DNA of 64,000 nt from Blastobasis lacticolella (lineage: Eukaryota > Arthropoda > Insecta > Lepidoptera > Blastobasidae): assembly GCA_905147135.1 (NCBI GenBank), contig LR990058.1:14917349-14981348 (forward strand), read 5' to 3'. Under the pieces are notes generated by a model. The model did not search any database. It was given only the letters and a program-made list of their open reading frames with translations, and was not told the DNA's origin. Made by a program: the position numbers and the translations under genes. Each line of letters opens with the position of its first letter. Position 1 is the stretch's first letter. Of the stretch, positions 1-10,900 are shown piece after piece.

Positions 1-124
1 CCACATAGCCTTAGACTGCGATTGGATTAAGAAACGAATTGGTACTTTGTTAGGTTATTTCACAGTTTCACAATTTCTTTCAAAACTAATGTATCTGAAT
101 GACAAACGACGTAGGCAGGTTTAA

Positions 125-446
125 GAGAGGTAGGGCATGGCGGGGTATCTCGTTCGAATTGGAGCCGCCCGACTGGGGAAGTACCTCCACCTTACAGAAT
201 ATCGCAGCTAAATAATACTCTTTTAAATAGTATTGTGTTTCTGCCGGTGAGTAAGGTTTCCAGTGCTCCATGGGGTGGGGATTTGGGGAACCGTGGCTTT
301 GGCAGTGGAGTGGCATTTGCTTTTTGCTGCCAGAGCAACGTGTTATAGAGGTGGGCAACGCATTAGCGATACTCTTGGTGTTGCTAATGTCTATAGGCAG
401 TGGTGACCACTTTCCATCAGGTCTACCGTATGACATAAAAAAAAAA
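125..446 (+). mobile_element. Family A retroelement 3' end
   Basis: Shares GGTGACCACTTTCCATCAGG, GCCAGAGCAACGTG and CTCCATGGGGTGGGGATTTG with copies at 5609-5835, 47273-47625 and 61185-61515. It ends in a poly(A) run at 437-446, so it is oriented + and retroposed. It carries the longer variant of the family. Confidence 0.8.
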
Positions 447-1547
447 GGTAGGGTTAACCTTTATCAAGCTTTAGCTCTGCGGCGGGTATGCATTGCTGAT
501 TTTGACTGTATTACTAGTTTTGTTTTAATTCTACTCCACCGGACAGTATACCTTCTTGAATATAACGAATGTATCAAATTACCCAACCTGAACAATGAGC
601 TGTTAGGGGACAACATTTGTGGAACATTGTGAATAGACGTATTTCTCGCCCATATAACTGTTCTCAATGAATTACGTGAAAGCTTCAACAATGCCTTTAC
701 TGTTTCAGTATTGTGTAAGTTTAATACGTCGTTAGATAATAACGGTAGATATTTGTATAGCATAATTGTTACTATCGTAACATTGGTCTTGTTATTGGTG
801 TATCTATTGATTTCTAATGGAATGTAATTGTTCCGCTAGTTCTTTTCTACTAATGAATAATGTTTTTATTAACTTTGCTATGTAGATTCTCGTTTTGATT
901 GTGGTCGTAATTTTTGTCTATTTAGCCATGCCATTGATATTGTTGCGGGTGCTTTTACTTAAACTATACATACTAATATTATAAAGAGAAGAATTTTGGA
1001 TTTTTGGATATTTGTTTATAATGAATAAACTCAAAAACTTTTTTTTTTATTCCGGAGAAATAGTTGGTTCTCGCGGGAAAGTTGATTGTTTACAGAGATC
1101 CGAGCTCTGCGCGGATAAAAGCCGCTGAGAACGGCTAGTAAATAAAGAAACACATAGAATACTTATATGAAGGAAGTAGCTCCAGCAAGATTCGCTCATC
1201 TGACACATAGGTTGAACGTACATAACCATAAGTCGGACCACTTAACGATTAGACTACCGACGCTCTAAATTGAATTATGATTTGTAATAAACATCATGCT
1301 TCACCTTTAGACTGACGTTAACAAATACGCGAGCAATACAGCACGGTATATAAATCATATTTACACAGCTATGATCGATCATATACTGTACTGTGGTCTT
1401 ATGATCTAACGTGCTTGTGTTTTCGTACATTTAACATGATGTGTTAAGTAATAAATATAAAGGCCTGTCTACGATCAGGGCCGACACCTTGTTTGTTTGG
1501 CACCGCGCATGGTACATCTGGGTTCAATATTTTCTACATTTTATATA

Positions 1548-1800
1548 GGGTGGCCGTGTGGTGTCGGGCAGAGTAGAATAGCACCAATCCATTACACTCG
1601 TGGGTGTCGTACAAGGCAAGGCAAAAGATCTGGTCCCCGTAGGCTGGGAAATGGGCAGCAGCGTTTTACATTGTTATATTTATAACACTGCGATTTCCAA
1701 CCCGCTGGCCAAGCATGGAGATTATGGGAATAACCTCCCCTTTCGTGGGAGAGGTCTTAAGTCCTGCTGTGGACTGTTGTGGACTATGATGATGATAATA
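1548..1800 (+). mobile_element. Family B LINE-type 3' end with TGATGA tail
   Basis: Contains the family strings GTGTGGTGTCGGGCAGAGTA, ACTCGTGGGTGTCGTACAAG, GGGCAGCAGCGTTTTACATT and GTCCTGCTGTGGACTGTTG, and ends in ATGATGATGATAAT. Other copies are at 23070-23329, 37070-37321 and 42578-42830, all in + orientation. Confidence 0.8.
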
Positions 1801-1921
1801 TCGGGATGTAACTTTTAACCTCATGATATGACTATAGCTCTAAACATTGTGAACAAAATTGCATAAATCGTCTTTAATTTTATTATCACTTAAATTATCA
1901 CCTTATTCTGTTTGTCCGCAG

Positions 1922-4900
1922 CGTGAGCCGGCCGTGCCCGCCAGAAGGCGCGCCCGAGCAGGAGGCGGTGGCGCCCGCCGTTGACCTGCCGCGCACGCGC
2001 GATGGCGAGATCGACTATGACGGTGAGTGACGAGTCGTCTTTTTTTTTACCCCCAATGCAAATGGGCACCCTCCGGTGGCGGTTGGGAGGGAGGAGGTGA
2101 ACTCTCATAAAGTACCAGCCGGCCGGCCGGTCTGGTTATGCACGACTCGCCAAAAAAAAGTGACCTAGGCGCCTACGTGCTAAACTCCCCCTGGGAGCAC
2201 CTGTAGCTGGGAAGGCTTTTCAGGTTTCATCGGAAGCGACACCCCATCGGGATGGGGTGTCTTCTTGGCGTGTGGACTCAGTGGTGAGATAACACTTTCG
2301 CTGTGGCCGACGCAACTATTGCGCCCGCAATCGACGCTCCGCGTGTGCGCACGACGCACCGCAGCCGCTCCATTTAATGCACGCGCTACGACTCTTAGCA
2401 CTGCTGTAGCATCTCTGGTATTTGAGTTAGCAGTGGAAGTGTTAAAGGGCACTTAACTCTATAACATATCAAAATTTCGCCAAAGTTAACTGAAACCACA
2501 TTTGCCTAAGAAGTATTGAGGGGACTATAACTCTGCCATAGATACAGCGTTATCCGTGGCCTCGTATAGATCCTCGCGTGTGCAGGTGGCAGGGCACGCA
2601 GTACAAGCTACTATGTGCCATTGTCTGAGGAGAGACATCACACAGAGGCAAGGCGAGCTGTAGCCCAACCACCACGCATGTTTTCCTTGCTTCGGTCGAC
2701 TTGGGTCCCAATTCTGTTCAGAGACTTCATTGTTAGCCAAGGCAGGTCAATTCCATGCGGTAGAGACTCGGGAAAGCGGACGAGCAGGAGTAGCTATAGG
2801 AGTAACTCTTGATATATTTGGTGATAGATAGCAATCGCTGCGTGGGACGGCCAGCCACGAAATGGAAGGACCAGCCAGCTAAGGATCTTAATGAGCTGAT
2901 GGACGTAGTCGATCGGTATGGAAGGCAAAGGGAGTCCTATGTTTAGCAGCCGACATCCTAAGGACGAGATAACGATAGGTACTGTAAGGTAATTGTGAGC
3001 TGAGGGGCCCTACCAACATCTCATAGGCTTACTCGCAAAGATCACTTACTTGCTGTCATCCTGCTGACAGACGTAAGAGGCCGTAGCGAATCGGCTTTCC
3101 CTACCGGGTTGTACGAATCGGTTAGTGGTCGCCGAACGTAAGAAGCCAATACACCACATATTTTTAATTAATGGTTCTGGTAGGAAAGAAAACTTAGAGC
3201 ACTTTTGAAATTTTGTTCGTTTAGTAAATTTGAAAGCGCCTTGCTACTGAAACGGAAATGGGCCTCTGGATTTGATGACTATGATGATGATGTGCGGGTG
3301 GCCCGAAATAGCTCCCTTTGCCATTTGAAGGACGGAATACAGGCTGTAGTTTAAATCCAATAGTACTCCTCCGTAGTGAGTTCCCACGATTTCGCGCCAA
3401 AGAAACTGTTGTTCAGAACTTTGAGAATAGTTTGCTGTTTACAAGTAGCCGATCATTCGTTGGGCCCGACCGCGATATATCACGTCCTTGGGTTGCTATC
3501 GAAACTCGCAATTACCTGCTACGACACATCAACATTCGGAATCTTTCGCCTCATTGTATGTTAAAGCCTAAAGCGAATGAGACCTAGTCACGAACCTGGG
3601 AAAGGATGTGGTGCTGACGTGACCGTAATGCCTTGTTTCGGTAGTACACAGTTACGAGTCAAGGTCTTTGTGTTGTTGAAGAAATATTTTCGTTGTCGTT
3701 GTTCTTTGGGTTAGGAGTGCGATGTTGTGGTCCGTTGTGTTTGATCAGCTTGTGTAGCAGGCTTAAAACTATTAACAGACGCTCTAATTTGACTGGAGCC
3801 GACCAACCGTCAGTTGCAGTCGATACTAGTCCTTACGACGTACAAAATAAAGTCGCTTTTGGATTAATTTGGATGCGCGGCCGAGCCGATCTTGGTCGGA
3901 CGTCCGACTACATCCCGTAAGGATTAATGTCAACTGCAATTGACGGTTGGTCAGCTCCAGCCAAAACAGAATGTCTATTACTAGTTTTAAGAAGACTCGC
4001 ATGGTACACTTTGCCGGGTCCCTGCCAAGTGTCAAATTCTATGAACTAGACACTTGGCAGGGACATTCGGCCGAGCAATGACAACTCGGTTGCCTCGGTA
4101 TAATAAGCCTCGCATAAGCGTTTCCATACAAAATATATTACCTCCGACCTGGCTCGGTGTGGAGTGATCCTTTTGTCGCGCGACAGAAAGAGATAGTGTG
4201 CATGAACTTTTAAATAAAGAAATAGATATCTCGCGTGCGACTAAGCCCTCCATGCTACGGGTACAGGTAGGATGTCTGCTAAATGGCGGCTGACGTATTT
4301 TTGTTATCAGGTAGCGCCACCGGTAAGGTCTTGTCAAAATGACATCGTTTTATTGGCTAAAATCCAACTGCCAGCGTTTGATTCTGACCAATAGCATGAC
4401 GTATTTTGATAGCAGAACCTCACGCTCCATGTAGTGAAGTTTTGACTCGTGTTAGCCCGTTAGCCCCCATTGCCACAATCCTAACCTCCTAACTAAAATA
4501 TATATACGTAAGTAACTCTTACGCACGTCTGTCAAACCTTTTCACGGCTAAACTGCTGAAGGAACCGATTTTGATCAAACTTGTTACGGACGTTCTCGGG
4601 AACCCGGGTTCCTGGGTTAAGATGGACATAGGCTATGCGACGTCATCATAAATTCAATATGGCGGCGACCGCTATACAAAGTGTAGTCCAGACGAAGCTA
4701 GTAGTCGATAAATATTCTGATGTGATGCTATATTTGCCCTCAGCACTGTACGAAGATGAATCCGACAGCGACCTGGGTTCGATGGAGAACCATGGCTCCG
4801 TCGTCACGCATCTGCTGTCCCAGGTCAAGATCGGAATGGACCTCACCAAGGTAAGTCAGCGACAGACCATAGTCCCACTTTTGGACCTCTTCTGCTTATC

Positions 4901-7900
4901 GTGTCGATGGACTCCCCCTTACATTTTATTCGCCCAGTAAAATTTTATAGTACAGATGCGAATTAGCTACCGATCTCTTTCACACTTAGAGTTCCAATGT
5001 CGGGCGTGGGGTATGCACTTTTTATATTTGGCCAAATGCAGTCGCCTTAATTCAGAAGCAAAAAGAGTGAGAGCAAATCAAAATTGAATGTATTGCTAAT
5101 AGAATAAGGTCCAGTTTTGTACCACTTGCATAATTATTACGCGTCGCTTCGTTTTCCAATGCGTGATACAAAAGTGGACCTTATTCTATAAGCAATACTG
5201 TCCACTTTGACCTGCTCTTACGCTTTTTGTTTCTGAACTTAGTCTACTGAATTTAGTCTGGTGTATTAAGCGCATTAGCGGGCAAGGAGATAGCAAAAAA
5301 TGAAAGAACATGTCATATAATATATACTTGATCACAGTAATAATCAACTTCAGTGGAATTTCTAATTGCTAATTGCTAAGATAAATTAGAATAGATAATA
5401 ACTTTCCACCGAACACGTAGCTGCTCGCGAGCTGTCCATCGTTTTCTATAAAGAATACTACAAGAAACTGAAATGGGCCTTATTCTTTGAGCAACACATT
5501 CCACTTTGATTTGCTCTCAGGCTTTTTGCTTTTTAAGTCTTCTTTAGCGCATTACGTTCGCAAATCAATATCGTCATACAGACTAAATACAGTATAAATA
5601 CTATTTATATGTTTTTTTTTATGTCATACGGTAGGCAAACAGGCAAACGGGCCACCGGAAAGTGGTCACCACTGCCTATAGACATTAGCAACACCAAGAG
5701 TATCGCTAATGCGTTGCCCACCTCTATAACACGTTGCTCTGGCAGCAAAAGGCAAATGCCACTCCACTGCCAAAGCCACGGTTTCCCAAATCCCCACCCC
5801 ATGGAGCACTGAAAACCTTACTCACCGGCAGAAACACACATGTATTTTAAAACTACAGCTTGTAGCTATAATCTTTTTAAAACTATTCCACAGGTGGTGT
5901 TGCCAACGTTCATATTGGAGAGGCGATCCCTGCTAGAGATGTACGCGGACTCGTTCGCGCACCCGGACCAGTTTGTAAAGTGAGTTCACATTCATCAAAC
6001 TACATACATACACATCCATACAAGACATAGGTGTGTGCCATATCATCAACTTTCATGTATCCGTGAAATGTCATTACGATCTGTCCAGACTGACTATTCT
6101 TATTTGGTAAATAAATAATATCAAAGACAATTTATGGGGTTGGCAAAATAGATTTACGAATGTCAATGTTCTGTTTTGGTAAAATTATCAGTGAAATTAT
6201 GTATTTAAATGAACAATTTGTAGCAGTATTCGTTGTGTTTCTGATATAATTTACGATTTCTATACACAGTGCACGTAGCGTGATTGAAACGGCAAGTCGT
6301 GATTTTGTTACGAGTATTGTTTGTTTACCAAATAAGACAAGTCAGTCTGGACAGAATTTAGAATACTAGTAGTCTCATCGTCTAGGAGCATATACAAGAT
6401 CTTTATGCATAGTAACTCTAGTTTTACGAACCCCTTAACTGATAACACAAAACTATGGTTTAAATACAACTCGTGGCAAGTGCACAGCTCATTACTTTCG
6501 CAACTCTAGTCTTCTTGTCTCTGGTTTACTTTAAGTTTACTTGTGACGAGTTGCAAGTTGCGAATGTGACGAGTTGTAAATATTGCCACTACTATTGTAC
6601 TTGCGACCGTGAGTCAATATTTTTGAAACGGGTCCAGTGAAGTAGATAGGAATACTGCTCGAATCGATCTTGTGATATTGATGATCACCATCACCCATCA
6701 TTCGATTCTCGATCTTCCTAATTCCAATTCTCGATCCTTCTAACTCCCTCCAGGATAGTAGACATGCCGACACCCCGCGACCGAATGGTGCAAGTGGTTA
6801 GGTGGTACCTGAGCTCGTACCACGCCGGCCGCAAGTCGCAGGTCGCCAAGAAGCCCTACAACCCCATACTGGGCGAGGTGTTCCGCTGCCACTGGGAGTT
6901 GGACCCGGCGGTGGATCCGCCGACTGGGGAAAAGGTGAGGATCGATGATATTGCTTATCTTTAGTTTATCCAGGTATTAAATTATTAATTTTAATAGTAG
7001 TTTATGCAACTGTCATATAAAAGGGTGTATTAAAACACGAGTGTCTGTTTATCATACAAGGCGTAGCCGAGTATGTTAATAGTTTGACACGAGTGTTTTA
7101 ATACCTAATTATATGCAGTTGCATACACTACTTTATCTACACTCATATTTTTATGTTAAAATATCGTACCTATAATTTTCTCAACATAGCTGGAAGTAAG
7201 CTGCGAGTCAGTTCTATTGTATCTACGCGTCAAGGATATCAAGCGGCGGGAAATTCACTTATCTATTTTCACATTTATCTATTTATTTGCTTAAAATAAG
7301 GAAAAACATTCACAAACACAAATTACAACAATTAAAAAAAATATTCTGTTTAGCGGGCAAATAATTACACAGAATAAAAACAGGAAAATTTAAATTTTGA
7401 GTTTGAATTTGTTAAAGACATCTAAGTATTCAGCCTACATTACGCCGTTTCCCGGCGCCCGACAAAAAATTAAAAAATAAAAGATTTGCATAATGATTAA
7501 AAAGTTATTTTACGATACAGCTGTAATGAAAATAGTATGGGAAATGCTGTATCGAAAAGTAATTTTTTAAAATTTTTAATCTGGCGTGAAAAAAGTGTAC
7601 CCTTAAAAGACTGTTTTCGAATATGTAATTGGAACATTATGCTATGAGTGTAGATAAATTCTATTACGGGTTTGGTTGTAGTATGTATAATAAGTATGTA
7701 TTTAAAAATATATATAAGTAATTTATTAGTTATCTAACACCCATAACACAAACTTTGCTTACTTTGTCCAAGTACATTATTTATTCATTATTTATATGTA
7801 ACGTAAAAAACTTGAGTAAAGCCCTGTCCTGCGTGTGTGAATGACTTGTTCGAATAGACATGGAATATCAGAATTTGAAAGATTTAAATTTTGAACTTTT

Positions 7901-10900
7901 GAATATATGGAATGACACTTCACTCACACACGCAGGAAGGGCATTACTTTAGTTTCTTATCTATACGCTGGTGCAAGGCCGGCTCGAAGGACCGAAGTCG
8001 ATACCTCTCGCTTTTATTTTTGATAAGCGGGCATTTCAAATCTAGTTCTGCCCTGCGACCTATTAAGTGCTAATCCCTGCAGCTTCTTACCTCTCGCTAG
8101 CCATTCGGCCACTGACACTTTCAATAAAGAAGTAAAGTTTATATGTTTGTAAGTTTATATGTTGAGAGTAATCTGCGAAACTACTGACACGATTTCGAAA
8201 ATTCTGACCCCATTTTCCTCTTCTAACCATGGGGTCCCTGGGGGACTTGCAACTTAACCAGCTCGTATGTCTATCATCATCATCATGGGCCTTAAACATC
8301 TATTTTACATGATTTAAACAGCGGCATCGTTAAGGGTTTACGTACGATACTTTCTCTGATGACTGTAGAGTGAAAGAATGCGAAGAATACGCCCTGGATG
8401 GTAAGGGATGTCTATAAGGTCTTACTAACTACACTGAACTAAAAAATCCACTCTGGGTTGCCAGATTTTTGGAAATATAACTCAATCTGGGTAGCTAATT
8501 ATACGAAATTTATGAATAACATGTGAAAGGCCTGTCCTCCTAACTGGCCTTTGTATATAACTGTTTGTTCAAAAAAAATGCGATATAAGCCGAAAAGTTA
8601 TTTTTCAAAAGTCAGGCAACAAACCTAGAGTAAATTTTTAGTCCACCACTATATCAGCCACTGAAACCTTGCAGCAAGAAGTCGGCGACGGCCCAGTGCC
8701 CTGGTGCACCGCCGACCAGCTGTCCTTCGTCGCGGAACAAGTGTCCCACCACCCACCAATATCTGCCTTCTACGCGGAACATGTGAACAAACGCATACAG
8801 TTTGAGGCATGGGTATGGACGAAGAGCAAGTTCTTGGGGCTTTCCATTGGGGTCCACAACATTGGGAAGGGGACAGTGACCCTGTTGGACCACGGTGAGG
8901 AGTATACGCTGACGTTCCCCAATGGGTATGGCAGGTGAGTTTGTACCAAGTTTTATTCAACAATTTATTCTTTATTGTAAACAAAAATAATAAATACAAT
9001 TTAACAGAAGGTAACTAACGTACAAACACGAGCGATTTATCTTACATAATGTTTTAAACTATCGCGGTTATTATCACACAGTTTTAGGGTATGTTCCGGG
9101 TTTCCTACCGCGTACTTTTGTTGACGAGTAGCTCGGTTTTATCTTAGTCCTCACAGTGACGACGCACCTGCGGTTTTGCATTTTTGTTACCTGCAACCTA
9201 AATACATTAATTGCAGATGTTATGGGCGACAGTTACCGTTTACCATCAGGTGGGCTGTACGCTCATTTGTCAGTATAGAATTAAAAAAAAAAATTTTGTT
9301 CAATGTACAATCTTAGTCTTGAAGGGAAGCAGATTGAGCGATTTATAGAAAGCAGTAACTGTCGCCCATTGAGGTCAGTGTGATGTGCAGATTTTTAACC
9401 GTGCAGAGTACCATGTACGAGAAACTACAGTATAGGACGCTCACGAGATTGATGGACGGCCTTGTGAAGGTCGTAGTGGGCCGATGGAAGCAAAAGGCGT
9501 AGAACTGATCGGTATGGAAGACGTGAAGGGAGGCGTATGTTCAGCAGTGGATGTACTACGGCTGAAACAAACTCTTGGCTCTATTGTATTAATCATCATC
9601 ATCATCTTGGCGTTAATGTCGCGGTTGTGCTCTCGCATGCAATGGCAAGGCAATGAATGATGTCAGTCACACATATAGTTACAATAACAATAGCTCAATA
9701 CAGACAGAAATATTATAATCATATTTAGAATATTATTATTATATTCTAAATATATTATAGTCGTTAGAGCGCGCCATCTATGGAATTTTTAAGGAAGCTA
9801 GTGTTGACAATGGCTCATTACAAATCCTGAAACCAGAAACCATCTCGTGTAAGTTACGCTCAGTTTCTGAAACGCTTGTCAATGTTAATCATCGATTAAA
9901 ACTATTTCCGACTCTGTTTACAACTCACCATAGATAAGGATGTCGAATTTAAATTCAATGATTAACGATAAATTAACGTACGAGAAACTGGCCTTTAACT
10001 ATGTATTGCACTTCTTTACCACAATAATGTATATAGTATAATAATGTTTGAGTCGTTAGAGCGCGCCATCTATGAAAATTTTTAGGAAGCTAGTCTTGTA
10101 AACGTCTCACTAAAACCAGAAACCATCTTGTGTAACCTATAACTATACTTACTAACCCTTGCTACCTTACCTTCCAGATCAATCCTCACAGTCCCTTGGA
10201 TCGAATTGGGCGGCTCAGTCGTGATAGAGTGCGTGCAGACCGCCCAGAAAGCCAACATAGAGTTCATAACGAAGCCCTTCTATGGCGGGAAGAAGCATAG
10301 AGTCACCTGTGAAGTATTCGCCGGTACCGAGAAGAAACCGTATTACACAGCGCAGGGAGAGTGGAACACGAGGATGGATGGACGGTGGACTGAGTCTGGG
10401 GTAAGCGACATACATATATACACTAATTACATTCACACCCATTATGTGTAATAAATGTCTTTTCTTTCTTTCTTTTATTCATAAATACGAGTAGGCAGAT
10501 ACTATCGAGTGCCACAAGCTATGATCCTGACAGCCATCTGCCTCTTCCACATTCATACATACTTTCATACATTTAGGCTCTTGACTTTCCCTTTTTGGCG
10601 GTCATTTATTTGATTAGTATATACCCTTTTCGGGCGCCTTCTGTTGAGCCTTCCATTCATATATTCGAATATTTATAATGTTATACCTTAACAAATTATA
10701 TTACACCTAAATCTTCTTCATGGATGACTCTGTCTATTGATGAAAACCGCATGAAAATCCGTTCCATAGTTTTTGAGTTTATCGCGAACAGACAGAGAGA
10801 CGCGGCGTGGGACTTTGTTCTATAATATGTAGTGATGGTGATTCTACATAATTATAAGCCGGAAGACGCCCACTGCTGGGCATAGGCCTCCCCAATAGAT

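Larger units (their letters stand above)
1..1921. other. Upstream OSBPL9 intron or flank: repeats only
   Basis: No exon was recognised here. It holds a family-A LINE-like 3' end (about 125-446), a piece with the CGCGGATAAAAGCCGCTGAG motif of a Helitron-like repeat (about 1025-1145), and a family-B element (about 1548-1800). The remainder is AT-rich sequence without recognisable features. Confidence 0.7.

Noticed and set aside
2180..2740. GC-rich minus-strand frames that might be a LINE ORF1
   Set aside because: No zinc-knuckle spacing or RT motif could be verified. It is left as unassigned GC-rich DNA.
8649..8999. Minus-strand open frame of 116 codons
   Set aside because: It is the antisense shadow of OSBPL9 exon 8675-8934, whose + strand reading carries the EQVSHHPP signature.
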